From NCBI GenBank assembly GCA_964017185.1, contig OZ024877.1:1342006-1406005 (forward strand): DNA of 64,000 nucleotides, given 5' to 3'. A model generated the notes under the pieces. The model was not told the origin of the DNA, ran no database searches, and saw only the letters and a program-made list of their open reading frames with translations. Shown here one piece after another: positions 1 to 10,342 of this stretch. Numbering within the stretch: position 1 is the first letter of the stretch; each line of letters begins with the position of its first letter. The position numbers were made by a program, and so were the translations under genes. Origin of the DNA: Rugalucina vietnamica. Lineage: Eukaryota > Mollusca > Bivalvia > Lucinida > Lucinidae.

Positions 1-230
1 CTGGAAAGCACTATTCATTTAAGGCTTCTTCTGTAACGTTTAGCTCAACATAAAAAGTAACTTAACATATTTTGTATTAATGCTTGCAGTACATGCATGT
101 CACATAGTACATTATTCACACATTGTAATTTGCCCTGGCATTTTGTTGCATGTTTCATCAGCTCATGTTTTCACTTTAAATGTTTGTCCTTGTTGTTGTT
201 TATTGAATTTATTACAAGAAAGAAGAACAA

Positions 231-394
231 CAAAAACACAAACAAAAATAATAAGATAAATCCAAACTTAAAAACAAGCAAAAATGAACAAAAAAAAACA
301 AAAAAAAAACAAAAAAAAAAAAAAAAAAAAAAAACACACACACAAACACACACGCATACAAAACAAACAAACAAAAACACTGAAAAAAATTAGT
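231..394. repeat. A-rich and CA-rich low-complexity tract
   Basis: A stretch of AAC/AAAT repeats, long A runs and a short (CA)n. It adjoins the tRNA-like head at 398-460 and is probably that SINE's A-rich tail. Long open frames across it are compositional only. The mirrored tract is at 51305-51468. Confidence 0.85.
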
Positions 395-397
395 ATT

Positions 398-460
398 GGG
401 TTTTGATCCCACAACCTACGGAACGAGAGTCAGCATGCTAGTCCACTAAGCTATCCAGCC
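398..460 (-). mobile_element. tRNA-derived SINE head (left arm)
   Basis: Read on the minus strand it shows a box A-like TAGCTTAGTGG and a box B-like GATCAAAAC with a matching T-arm GGG/CCC stem, followed by an A-rich tail. The acceptor stem is not convincingly paired, so it is a tRNA-related SINE promoter and not a working tRNA gene. Confidence 0.6.
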
Positions 461-814
461 AATATACCTATTTGTTCAATATTATAAATTTCATTTTTAT
501 TGGTCCTAAAAATAACCGGTGTTTATGTTTACCATTTTCTGTTTACAAACTTTAAAAATGATAATAGTGTCACGAGAAGTCACCAGGCCTATAGCAACAA
601 TGAGTTAATACTTGAGTCGAGATAATTAATATAATATACAATGATAAGTTGTTATACGGTTAATATAATAACCTGGAACTTCATTTTGCGACAAATCAAT
701 CGACATTTCCAATTCACCGTACATGTTTTATGACCAGAGACACGCTCTACTAAACGTGCATAAGTCCGTGCGTTTCTAAGGCATACCCACATTTCACAGT
801 TTAGTTAAACAACG
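461..814. other. No gene recognised
   Basis: AT-rich sequence between the SINE head and the TGACGTCA element. I see no coding signal, RNA gene or terminal repeat in it. Confidence 0.6.
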
Positions 815-1851
815 TTCTACCCTTGGAAGACAACGGGAGGGGACATTTTAAACTTCACACTTCATACTTCACACTTCATAGTTCAGACTTCAAACTTCAC
901 AGTTCATACGCATGGCCAGTAGAGACGTCATATCCCGAATATTGACGTCACCTCACAACTTCACACTTCACAGTTCATACTCCATACTTCACACTTCACA
1001 GTTCAGACTTCAAACTTCACAGTTCATACGCATGGCCAGTATAGACGTCATATCTCGAATAATGACGTCACCTCACAACTCGAGACGTCAGACGAAGCGT
1101 GACCTGAAGTCATTTAATTTGACGTGACTTCGTGGCATGGTGCAAAATGACGACACCACCGACGTCACACGAAACGTGTGATTGACGACAGTGACGTTAT
1201 GTGAAGTCACACGAAACGACATGCGACGTCTCACATAACATCATGTGGCGTCACATGTAACGTCATGCAGATTCAATTGTAACGTCAGATGACGTCGCTT
1301 TTGACAGCACTTTATGACGCCTCCGTAATAAGTGACGTCACTTGACGTCAAACAGTTTCGTCACCTGACGTTACAAGAGACGTCACATGACGTCACACAA
1401 TTACGTCACCTGACATCACTCGACGTTACCTTACGTCACAAGCGACGTCACCTGACAATAAGCGCGGTCACCAGACATCACAAGTGCCGTCATCTGGTTC
1501 CACAAGTGGCGTCATCTGACGTCACAATTGACGTTATTTGACGTCAAACGTCACGCTGCATGACGTTACAGGTGACGCAATATGACTTTATGTGTGAGGC
1601 CGCATGTCGTTCCATGTGACGTCACATGACGTCACTGTAGTCACACACGTATCGCGTGACGACGCTGTTGGCGTCATTTCGCACCATGCCACGACGTCAC
1701 GTCACATCACATGACTTCAGGTCAGGCATTGATACACGTCAACTGACGTTAGATATGTTGACGTCACGTCACGAATGGTCTGGCGTCTCACGTTATGAGT
1801 ATGATCTGTGAAGTTTGAAATGTCCACTCCTGTTGTCTTCCAAGGGTAGAA
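815..1851. mobile_element. TGACGTCA word-array element (left arm)
   Basis: About 1.04 kb bounded by inverted ends of about 45 bp that begin TTCTACCCTTGGAAGACAAC at both termini. The interior begins with tandem ACTTCACACTTCAT-type repeats and is then filled with dozens of degenerate copies of the palindromic octamer TGACGTCA on both strands. It contains no transposase-like frame. It is interpreted as a non-autonomous fold-back or MITE-like DNA element. A clear target duplication was not found. Confidence 0.75.
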
Positions 1852-1877
1852 TATAAGAATCTAACATGAGTGTCATG

Positions 1878-1977
1878 TATGGATAGACAAATCTGTCCCG
1901 AGGGTCACATTTTGGCATCACGAGGCTCGCCGAGTGATGCCAAACTGTGACCCGAGGGACAGATTTGTCTATCCATA
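1878..1977. repeat. 100-bp hairpin palindrome (left arm)
   Basis: Near-perfect inverted repeat: TATGGATAGACAAATCTGTC is answered by its complement after a short CpG-rich centre (GAGGCTCGCCGAG). It belongs to a class of short fold-back elements seen many times in this window. The mirror copy is at 49720-49819. Confidence 0.85.
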
Positions 1978-2271
1978 CCTTACACGAATGATGGATTCCT
2001 TTTCTTGCACGCCGTAATGCGGCGAAGCTTGATTATTATACTTTTTACCTAGAAAACTGCTACAATCACGACATCCGCCATTTTGAACTAAAACGTCTTG
2101 ACGTCATCGTGACGTGTGCGCTTAGCGACGAAATAACGTGACGTCCTTTACAACCAATGTTAAAAAAGAACACTTGAACGCAGGGTGCGACCGGGGTGAT
2201 ATAACCAGGGTGGGATAAGAATTTCTCACATGGGGTAAAACGTAAAATTTCTCTATCTGGTGTGCAAGAAT

Positions 2272-2412
2272 ACTGTTTTACAAAACTGTAAAGTGTGATG
2301 TATGAAGTGTAAACTGTGAAGTATGAAGTGTTAAGTAAGTACTGTGAAGTTTGAAATGTCCCCTCCCGTTGTCTTCCAAGGGTAGAATGCTGTTTTACAA
2401 AACTGTAAAGTC
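2272..2412. repeat. Fragment of the TGACGTCA element's terminus
   Basis: A solo copy of the terminal region of the 815-1851 element (GTGAAGTATGAAGTG repeats ending in CTTCCAAGGGTAGAA). It is flanked on both sides by direct copies of TGTTTTACAAAACTGTAAAG. The flanking repeats could be an internal duplication or a long target-site duplication. Confidence 0.6.
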
Positions 2413-2439
2413 ACCACCGGTCTTTCGTAGCTATTAAAT

Positions 2440-2917
2440 ACCATTTGTGCATATTTCTTTCGCCGCGTGGGCATCCACTGCTACAATCGCGCACCTCTAC
2501 TAAGATCACTATTGCTGAAAATCTCGTAATAGACAAATCAAACCAGACTGCGATTTGGCATGTTAAAAGATCCAAGAAAGCGCATACTTCTGCTTTCATT
2601 CATTTTCTACAAAAGTGTTCGATTGTCAAACTATAAGAGACAATGTTGCGATTTTCGACTTTTTTCGACTGCCATCAAAAACGAATGCCTTACTCATGCT
2701 CCTACTAACATCTTTTGTGGTAATTTTGCCATAGCACGACATGCATGCATGTGTAAAAGCAATCAAAGGTAAAAAGTGCCATTTAAACAAATCCGATTAC
2801 CAGAAAACACGCAAAATACTTACCACTATCGCGCAAATTTTCTCTTAAAAATGCGCTACTCCACTGGAGACAGCTACCTCTCTCTTTTTCTGTCGTACAG
2901 TGAATCTATAGGGTGGA
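2440..2917 (-). repeat. Repeated segment with a strong splice-donor motif (left arm)
   Basis: About 480 bp present three times in the window: here, mirrored at about 48780-49257, and as a diverged copy at 52330-52784. On the minus strand it contains an invariant GATAGTG|GTAAGTATT, a textbook 5' splice donor, near the end that abuts LTR-type sequence. It could be a duplicated promoter or first exon, or simply the interior of an unknown element. No protein was recognised. Confidence 0.5.
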
Positions 2918-3215
2918 GTTTGCTGTGGCTTGGCTCGGCTGCACGTTACATTTGGTGGCAGCGGTGGGATGATGACAACTGCCAGAACGGAGTTGCCTTA
3001 CCCATGTAGTCCCTTGGCCAAGACTCGGGACGAGTCTTCTCGGAGGGGGAGGTAATGTGACGGGATAGCCTCCCTGGGAAATATGCAAATTTCAAACTCG
3101 AGACTTTGTGAATCGAGTAAGTGTTGGGTATATAGCGCAGTAAACCACCCTTGGTGGATGAGCATGCTTTTCCACCAACGGGGTTTGCTGTGGCTTGGCT
3201 CGGCTGCACGTTACA
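2918..3215 (+). mobile_element. LTR retrotransposon remnant, probably Ty3/Gypsy-like (left arm)
   Basis: Fossil. A complete LTR-like unit (3056-3215, starting TGTGACGGGATAG and ending CGTTACA) is preceded by the 3' end of a second LTR (2918-2950), a primer-binding-site-like stretch starting TGGTGGCAGCGGTGG, and a purine-rich tract just before 3056. The coding interior is absent, so the element is a broken remnant. Family assignment rests only on the LTR/PBS layout. Mirror: 48482-48779. Confidence 0.55.
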
Positions 3216-3313
3216 CAAGGTTCCAATGGTTCTGACATCGCTCAACTGATACCTGCTTTATCAATATTTCAATGTTCAAAATTGTTTATCGTTGAAAAGC
3301 CAGTCTTTTATTT

Positions 3314-3546
3314 GAGCCACGTCGTGAAAAAACCAACAACGTGGTTTCCGAACAGGTCCGACACAAATAAGGCTGTACAGTCACAGAAGCAGGCTAGAAG
3401 CTTGAAATTCGGATTTAAGAAGAGGAGGAAGTGTACTATCCGTATAGCAAAAACAAAGGCGCTGATCAGCTTCGCGGTTACCGCGAAGCTGATCTGCGCC
3501 TTTGTTTATGCATATGCAGATTGATGGTTTTATCATGAGGCGGTTC
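3314..3546 (-). mobile_element. MITE of the GAGCCGCCTC family (left arm copy 1)
   Basis: A 233-bp element with inverted ends (GAGCCACGTCGTG and CATGAGGCGGTTC). It has an internal hairpin built on AAAACAAAGGCGCTGATCAG around GCGGTTACCGC and a subterminal CTGTACAGTCACAGAAGC block. The same architecture recurs at 9287, 20125 and 20594. It has no coding capacity. The mirror copy is at 48151-48383. Confidence 0.8.
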
Positions 3547-3561
3547 TTTTGTTTGTTTGTA

Positions 3562-3674
3562 TTGAGGCTTAACGTCACAGTCAACAATTTCTCAGCCATG
3601 TCGGGACGGAGCCAGCGCTTCCTGGGTTTTACCAGTTCTGTAGGGAGTTAACGTTTCTTGCTCAACACGGTGCC
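3562..3674 (-). mobile_element. SINE 3' fragment (left arm)
   Basis: Matches the body and 3' end of the SINE at 7205-7426 (CTTGAGCAAGAAAC-like core, then TTAACTCCCTACAG, then GACGTTAA) but lacks the tRNA head and poly-A tail. It is a truncated, older copy. Mirror: 48023-48135. Confidence 0.7.
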
Positions 3675-3799
3675 ACCTATGGGATTGGGAAACTCCAAAT
3701 TGGCAAAATCACAAGGCGATAGGGCTTGGTCGGGGGTGGGGTGAGGTGATTGGCATGTTTTTCGTTACATTCTGGTTGCACGCACAGTAGCCTGTCAAA

Positions 3800-4490
3800 G
3801 ACAGAGTGTTCATGTATAAGGCGGACCAATCTAAGCCTCTAACCGGACAGAATATTCATGTATCAGGGCGCACATGAAGACAGAGTAATCATGTATAGGG
3901 CGCACCAGAAGACAGAGTATGCATGTATAAGGCGCAATAGACAACAGAGTATTCATGTATATGAGAGTATACATGTAAATGGTGCACAAGACGACATTGT
4001 ATTCATGTATAACGCGCACCAGGCGACACAGTATTCAAGTAAAGGGCACACCAGACGACATATTATTCATGTTAAGGGCGCACCAGACGACAGAGAAGTC
4101 GTGTATAGGGCGCACCAGACGACAAAATATTCAAGTATTAAGCGCACCAGAGGACAGAGTATTCATGTATAGGGCACACCAGAATTCAGAGTATTAATGT
4201 ATAGGGCGCACCAGAGTACATGGAATTGATGTATAGAACGCACCAGACGACAGAGTATTCATGTATAGCGTGCATAAAAGGACAGCGTATTCGTGTATAA
4301 AGCGCATCAGAGGACAGCGTGTTCATGTATAGGGCGCACCAGATGACAGAGTATTCATGTATATGATGCACAAGGACATAGTGTTTATGTATAAGGCGCA
4401 CCAGAGGGCAGAGTATTCGTATATAGGACGCAGAGTATTCGTATATAGACGACTAATTATTCATATTCGTATAGGGCTTACCAGAGGACG
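3800..4490. repeat. 32-bp minisatellite (left arm)
   Basis: About 21 tandem units with consensus around CAGAGTATTCATGTATAGGG followed by CGCACCAGACGA. They vary by a few bases and one-base length changes. Open frames here are by-products of the repeat. Mirror: 47207-47897. Confidence 0.92.
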
Positions 4491-4499
4491 ATCAAGTAA

Positions 4500-4795
4500 C
4501 GTACAGGTTTGACAACACATCAGGAAAACATGTCCATGAAACAAATATCCCCTTATGTCCACTTTTATATAGTTTTTAAAACTGGGTTTTACAAGGGTAT
4601 ACATTTTTATTTTTATTTTTGATCCAAAAAAAAAAAATGTGGACTCTCGCTAGAACAGCCTCGGCGAGGCAATTCCTAGTGTACCCATTATCTATGGTTA
4701 AAAGCAATAATAAAAAATAAAACCGTAAATCCCATATTCTCTATTATAAAGGTTTGGTTTAATGGGATATACTTGTCATGGGCATGTTATCCTTG
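4500..4795. mobile_element. Fold-back element with CCTCGGCGAGG centre (left arm)
   Basis: Imperfect palindrome. Left flank ACATCAGGAAAACATGTCCA and right flank ATGGGCATGTTATCC surround T-rich and A-rich arms, with a centre around GCCTCGGCGAGGC. Relatives occur at 5160-5330 (half copy), 21373-21640 and 55050-55475. Four of the arm-to-arm substitutions lie here. Confidence 0.65.
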
Positions 4796-5574
4796 TGTAC
4801 AGTATTGAACATGAACAAAAAAAGAAATAAAATAAATAAAAAAAAAATAAAAAGAAATGGCTGTACAACAATAATGATGTAATTCTGTTAAGCTGGAACA
4901 GCTTTTAACATATCACGTGTATAAAGTGTAGTTCGACTTCCTTTTGACTCTTGAAGGCTTTGTATACAAGTGAATATCAAATATGCGGGCCTACGAATCA
5001 TTAATATGTTATGAGGCGAAATCAAAATCATACTGTTACTTCCTGATATAGGCAGTAACAGAACGGATCTGTCGTACCTGTTTTGTCATACTACAAGTCA
5101 GCCAAAGGGGTGTAGGACAAAACTGTTCCCCTCTGGACATAACCCCTTTGCTCTCTTTGGCTATACCTGAACAACATCTGGGTAACATGTTCGTGTAATA
5201 TATACCCCCTTATATCCCACTTTTATATACCAAAACACTGGGGTATGCAGGGGTACTTTTTTCTTCTTATTTTTGATCCTGTGTACCCACAAGCAATGTT
5301 TTATGTGGAAATATGAAAAACATCATTTTTTTCTGATTTCTTTCGATTTTTATATTTGAAAAGAAAAAAAAACCTCTGTATTATACTCCTTGAAAAATCT
5401 AAGGGCCAGAAATTCAGATTTGCAGATTTTGTGAATGTCAAATAATTCATTTTATTTTATGATGTATGATTAATTTTCAATGGGTACTTTACTGAACCAA
5501 TAAGCCCCCAAAAGCTTTAACTCCATCGACAGTTAAAAAGTTGTTAGTGAACATGTCATTCACTACCCTCCAAA

Positions 5575-5725
5575 ATTGGCTATTCACTATTTTTGCATTA
5601 TCGGCTGGTTTCCTGCTGACATAAATCAATATTGGAAAAACAGGTACATGTACCTGTATTTCCAATATTGATTTTTTCAAAGCTGGGAACCAGTGGATAA
5701 TGTAAAAAATGGTGAATTTTACACA
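5575..5725. repeat. Hairpin palindrome around CAGGTACATGTACCTG (left arm)
   Basis: Inverted repeat centred near 5645. The core AATATTGG...CCAATATT with CAGGTACATGTACCTG is perfect apart from one site, and the outer flanks match less well. It has no coding potential. Mirror: 45970-46120. Confidence 0.75.
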
Positions 5726-5875
5726 TTGTGGGAGGGGTAGTAACATTTAGAAACTGTCTTTTTTTGACAACATCATGACCGTAAATGTAAGCTTGATATT
5801 GGATAAGTTCATCTTCTGCATGTATAACTTCCGTGCAATGTGACCAGAATCTTTTAAACAACGTCCCTTTTAAAC

Positions 5876-6176
5876 AGCAAGCAGAAGATAAGGGTGAGGT
5901 TAGGCGCCTGTAAAACCGGTTTAAGCTCCCAAGTAATTTTATATTACTGATCGTTCCAAGGCGATACTTCTGTTGTGGTTCTAATTTTTTGTGTGTGTTT
6001 TGGAGTCGAATTTTTGTGCTCTTTGAGCCTCATGTACGTTTTCATATTTTTAGTTCAGTTCGGATAACTGAGTGCCCGCCTATTGGGAAATAGCTGCTCA
6101 CTCGGCTTACGACATGTTTTCATGGTATAAGTACTTGACGCCTTTTCCTGATCATTGCCTATTTGTACTTCCCTAT
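5876..6176 (+). mobile_element. 3' fragment of the RT element family (left arm)
   Basis: Diverged, 5'-truncated copy of the 3' region that follows the RT gene at 26572-27190. Shared blocks include AAAACCGGTTTAAGC, TACTGATCGTTCCAAG, TTTCATGGTATAAGTAC and CGCCTTTTCCTGATC. It ends close to the same 3' terminus as other copies, as expected for target-primed insertion. Mirror: 45519-45819. Confidence 0.75.
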
Positions 6177-6185
6177 GTCCGAAAA

Positions 6186-6326
6186 AGGAATCATGCCCCG
6201 ATCGTCTACCAGCTCACGTTCAAGACTTTCCCGCGTCCCACATTGAATATTTGAAGACGCGATTCTTCTCTGTAGACACTCGCACGCGTTCTCAATAAGG
6301 TTTATGTTAGGAAGACGTGCTAGCCA
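6186..6326 (-). pseudogene. Tc1/mariner-like transposase C-terminal scrap (left arm)
   Basis: Minus-strand translation gives 47 residues beginning WLARLPNINLIENACECLQR. This matches the conserved Tc1-type block W-x-A-R-S-P-D-L-N-P-I-E-x-x-W that carries the last acidic residue of the DD(34)E catalytic triad; the E of IEN is present. It then reads to a terminal LVDD.GMIP motif. Nothing upstream is a continuous transposase, and the usual D before LNPIE is replaced. It is an old fragment. Mirror: about 45369-45509. Confidence 0.65.
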
Positions 6327-7199
6327 TTTAATTCACTAAGCCTACTCGCGTCCAAGGAACCGTATAACCCCTCAAGACTTCCTTATTGGTCGCCATTGAC
6401 CATTAAAATAAAAACTCAGGACCCAATGCGTCAGCAAATGGATTAACAATAACGCCCATTGATTTTCTGATGACCAGCCTTGCATCTTGTTTTCAGATTT
6501 AATCAGAAGATTTTGACCAAAAAAAATTATGCCCAAATTTGCATATCCATATTGCATACCAGTCATCAACCCGTTCTGAATACTGTACAGCTCCAAAGAA
6601 CCAACATTACATATGTTGCCAAGCAACATTCTGATATCAATATGCAGAGTCCAGTCGAAGTCATCTGGATTGTTGGGTCACTGTTAGGGTTATAGAGACC
6701 GTCTTTCATTCATTTTAAAAAAGTGAAGACAGTTTTTTTTTATCGTCTGATCACAAACATGATTCCCGAAAGCATCATAGACTCTAGTTCAAGTTAGCGT
6801 TTATGCGGTGTCAAAAATGGGTCGGATGGCTAATTTGACAAAAAAAAAAAAAAAACGGTCATTTAGAGTCGTATTATGGACTGACGAGCAGGCTCCCTTG
6901 GCCTTAAATCGGCTGACGTGTTGTGGGACAGTCTTCTGCCCGTAATGTTCGATCTGGAACGAGAGAAAGTCTGGAAATTGAAATGGTAATGGAGGGTGTT
7001 CGGCTTTGGTCTGTCTTGCGGGCATCCGGAAGTTACTTTGAAACTTCCTGTCACACTGCATGGAGGTTTAACAGCTTCATGCTTTATATGCCCGTTACCA
7101 GGTTACTGGGTTGATGTTTACGATCATATTCTTGTAAAAACAAGTGTTTTTGAAGAAATTACCCCACCCACCTATTGTAAAATAGCGAATTTTTGAGGG

Positions 7200-7204
<5 letters not shown>
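6327..7204. other. Unclassified, possibly degraded transposon interior
   Basis: No gene recognised. It may include upstream debris of the Tc1-like transposon, but translations in all frames are interrupted and lack recognisable motifs. An A run occurs near 6840-6855. Confidence 0.4.
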
Positions 7205-7237
<33 letters not shown>

Positions 7238-7426
7238 GAGGTTTAACGTCCCAGTCAACAATTTTTCAGTCATGTCGGTACGGAGCAAACGCTTCCTGGG
7301 TTTAACCAGTACTGTAGGGAGTTAATGTTTCTTGCTCAAGGAAACAACGGTGACGCATGCGGGGTTCGAACCCAGGACCTCTCGATTCGGAGTCCGACGC
7401 TCTACCACAACGCCACCGCGCTCCCT
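7205..7426 (-). mobile_element. Full-length tRNA-derived SINE (left arm)
   Basis: On the minus strand: a tRNA-like head starting AGGGAGCGCGGTGGCGTTGT, box A-like TGTGGTAGAGCG, perfect box B GGTTCGAACCC, a body with CTTGAGCAAGAAACATTAAC, then GGGACGTTAAACCTCC and a poly-A tail of about 32 residues. The long pure tail suggests a fairly young insertion. Mirror copy: 44267-44491. Confidence 0.9.
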
Positions 7427-7463
7427 AATGGTGCTGTGCCATGGTCACTGAAACGTTTATTGG

Positions 7464-8186
7464 TTAAGCCCCCATCTCACTGGATTGTGACAACTGGAGA
7501 CTAGTTTGCGAATAGTTCGCGACTATTTCGCGACAAAGATAAACGATATATACACAACTTTCACGTTGCAGTCTCATTGAATAGACATTTATGCGACAAA
7601 TTCGCGAATTTCGGTCTAATTTTGAAAATATATCGCGCGACTGTCGCGCGATAGTCGCGCGACTGTCGCACGACAGTCGCGCGACATTCGTGAGAGTGTC
7701 TCACGACTTTCCCGCGAATGTAACTTATTTTCATTTAAATTCGTACGACAGTCGCGCGACATTCGTGCGAGTGTCGCGCGACATTCGTACGAATGTCGCT
7801 TAGTTTTATTTTCTCGCCAGATAGTCGCGAGGTTTTCGCAAGACTGTCGCGCGACCGTCGTGCGACACTCGCGCGACATTCGTACGAGTGTCGCAAAAAT
7901 TTCGCATCGTAAATTCGCCAAAATTTCGCGGCGACAAGTTCGCGACACTCGCACGAACGTCGCGCGACCGTCGCACGACAGTCGCGCGACAGTCTTGCGA
8001 AATATTTTGGAGAAAAAAATCGCATTAATTTTTTCAACATGTTGAAAACCTTCGCGACAAGTTCGCGACTAGTTCGCGACACGTGAAAATTCTCACGACA
8101 CTCGCACGAATGTCGTGCGAAACTGCCGCGACTGAATTCGCGAAACAGTCGCGAGGAATTCGCATGCCAGTGAGATACTAGCTTTA
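7464..8186. mobile_element. CGCGAC word-array element (left arm)
   Basis: Ends carry inverted ATCTCACTGG motifs (left TAAGCCCCCATCTCACTGG, right CCAGTGAGATACTAGC). The 720-bp interior is almost entirely degenerate CGCGAC/GTCGCG words in both orientations, for example GTCGCGCGACTGTCGCGCGA. Predicted ORFs rich in SRD and RAT are translations of that word. Mirror: 43507-44229. Confidence 0.75.
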
Positions 8187-8319
8187 GGGTACCCATTGAA
8201 CATCAGGATATAATTATTCTACCCATTCCGGATCAAGTTCATGAAAATTGCTGCGCCTTCGCATATAAATGATTTGAGTATAATACACTTAGTATTATCT
8301 TGAAGCCAATTTTGTACCT

Positions 8320-8900
8320 GTTGAGAATCGTACAGATTTTTGCATCGGAAGCCGCTTGAGCTGTACGCACAAAACTCGTTAGCTGCTTTACACAAATTTT
8401 ATAAATAATCGAAAAATCAATACTTTTTGTCAGTTACACATCTCGTAGGACATATAAATCGAAAGGTAAGAATATTTTCTCTTTAAATTTACTTAGATTT
8501 GTAGTCATAAGATGCTCTGCTTGGTTCGGTACAATAATTTTGATGGTGCATCAGTGATTTTTTTCAATCTCACGAGAAAAATCGCTAATTTGTAGCAAAT
8601 TGTAGTTTTTGTGTGCAATTTAGACATTTTCTGAAATAGCCCAACGAAAGACCAACTATCGACAAATATATCACAGCAAATGTTCATGAGATATACTTTT
8701 CTGTTCCCGAAATATTACCTACTTTTCATGAGGCATGTGATATCGCCGACTGTACACCTCGCTTCAGCTGTACCCAATCATTAGCTGCATATGTCGCAAA
8801 GAAAACTGTACGCCTCGCTTGCCACATCAAAACTGTGTGGGCCAGTAAATGTGGCTGTATATGTAATCTAAACGAATGTAATCATTGATTTGCACAGAAT
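8320..8900 (+). repeat. Dispersed repeat with conserved 75-bp block (left arm copy 1)
   Basis: The block 8320-8394 (GAATCGTACAGATTTTTGCA ... TTAGCTGCTTTACACA) reappears inverted at 18704-18778. Weaker similarity continues downstream, including GAAAGGTAAGA and GCATCAGTGATTTTT. GTACAG and GTACGC words recur. The nature of the repeat is unknown. Confidence 0.65.
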
Positions 8901-9159
8901 ATCCCAAGGGGCACCCCCTGGTTAGCGCTGTACCGATGAGAAAGGGTACTGTTTTCAAGCAGAGCTGTGCAAAGCGCTGTCATCATTTAGTTAATAAAAA
9001 TGCTTTTTTTTGTGGAAAGGGGGCACTTTTATAATGCTCTAAAACGCTATGAAAAGGGGTGGAGCGAGGTTGTAGGATTAAGCTATTTATGTACCGTTAT
9101 GACTCGGAATAGCGTTCTATGCTGTTGTTGCTATATATCCACGTTACAGTTGTGGCTAT

Positions 9160-9580
9160 AGTTATGTATGGAATATTCCGTTTTTGGTTGCTCCGCGCAT
9201 ACGTTAATGAACCATTCTTGGTCACGTAACGCATGCTCGCTATCGAAAAAGAAGCCATTCAGAGCATGTTCGGATTTACCTTAAGTGAGCCTTCGCAGGA
9301 GAAAAAATAATGATTTGCATATGCGAAAAACAAAGACGAAGATCAGCTGTGTAGTTACTGCACACAGGGGCCTGTATCGTCATTTTTTTAACCTCAACAA
9401 TGACGACACAGGCGCCTGTGTAACTGCACAGCTGATCAGCGCCTTTGTTTTCGCCACAAGGATAATTTGACTAATACTCTTCTACTCATATCCAACGTTT
9501 CAAGCTTCTAGCGCTATACTGTCACTGTACAGCCTGGTATGTGTCGGACCTGGTCGGGACCCAATTATTTTTTCTTTCTT

Positions 9581-9631
<51 letters not shown>

Positions 9632-10080
9632 TTGTTGTTTTTTCACGCACAGGCTCAAATGGCATTAGTGTGCATGCTCGCAGTTGCAAAAAACTATATG
9701 TTAGGAGCGGTCATGCTCCCTGTTGATGGAAAGGCAGTTCCGAGCATGCTCGGATGAGCCAGTCAGTGCGCATGCTCGCATTTGCTTCTAAGCATACTCC
9801 GTATCGATGAAAACAAAATGTTCCAAGCATGCACGGAATTTACCATAAAATGGCACTAATGCGCACTGACCAAAGTTCGGCCGGATATAATTAAAAAATG
9901 GTTTATCCATCATACTCTCGATGCTCTGAGCACGACTGAGTAAATGGTTGCTCCGTGCATACTTCGATGCTCCGAGCACGACTAAGTAAAGGGTTGCTCC
10001 GTTTATACTTCGATGCTCCGAGCATCACTGAGTCCACGTTTGCTCCGTGCACACTTCAGTGCCCCGAGAATGACTGAATA
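9160..10080. mobile_element. GCATGCTCGG word-array region (left arm)
   Basis: Rich in GAGCATGCTCGGA-like words on both strands. Near its right end are about three tandem units of about 56 bp (GTTGCTCCGTGCATACTTCG then ATGCTCCGAGCA...). It is interrupted by the MITE at 9287-9656. It probably represents another non-autonomous palindromic element, but terminal repeats were not resolved. Confidence 0.5.
9287..9656 (+). mobile_element. GAGCC-family MITE with poly-T expansion (left arm)
   Basis: The left end GAGCCTTCGCAGGAGAAAA and right end TTTTTTCACGCACAGGCTC are inverted relatives of the family termini. The internal hairpin is AACAAAGGCGCTGATCAGCT-like with an added CAGGCGCCTGTG stem. A T run of about 50 bases (9577-9630) sits inside it and differs in length between the two palindrome arms. 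Mirror: 42035-42406. Confidence 0.7.
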
Positions 10081-10250
10081 AGACCACAGCAGGTGGACAT
10101 CCCGCCTCGGAACGATCAGTAGTATAAAATTACGGGGGCTTAGTCCGATTCTACCAAACCAAGTTCGTCTTGATCTTCTGCATTTGATGAAAACATTTAG
10201 TTAGTCTTTCGGTCTTCAACATGAATCTCTAACTACAGAATTGGTTCACA
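10080..10250 (-). mobile_element. 3' fragment of the RT element family (left arm)
   Basis: Aligns in reverse to part of 26800-26970: CGGAACGATCAGTA, ACATTTAGTTAGTC and GAATCTCTAACTA are shared. Short and diverged. Mirror: 41441-41611. Confidence 0.6.
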
Positions 10251-10342
10251 CGGTGGAAAAATAAAGGAGTGTTGACCATTTCTGTTTTGGTAAAACTAGA
10301 TGCTGGTCATCTGTTTTCTTATCTACAGGCTTACTTTCCTAA

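Noticed and set aside
171-412. Open frames rich in Lys or Phe across the A/T runs
   Set aside because: Translations of homopolymer and CA/GT tracts; no protein features. The same applies at 9539-9757, 42002-42193, 51283-51602 and 56156-56587.
3831-4401. Repetitive open frames in the 32-bp minisatellite
   Set aside because: 32 is not a multiple of three, so frames drift; openness is due to base composition only.
3800-4490. CRISPR-like array
   Set aside because: Units are contiguous tandem repeats with no unique spacers, in a eukaryotic repeat context.
6801-7061. An 86-codon minus-strand frame as upstream part of the Tc1-like transposase
   Set aside because: No helix-turn-helix or DDE motif could be recognised; the similarity was not convincing.
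7340-7426. Functional tRNA gene
   Set aside because: It has A and B boxes but is fused to a SINE body and a poly-A tail, and its acceptor ends do not pair.
7591-8196. Open frames of up to 153 codons with SRD/RAT repeats
   Set aside because: They are read-throughs of the CGCGAC word on both strands and have no independent coding evidence.
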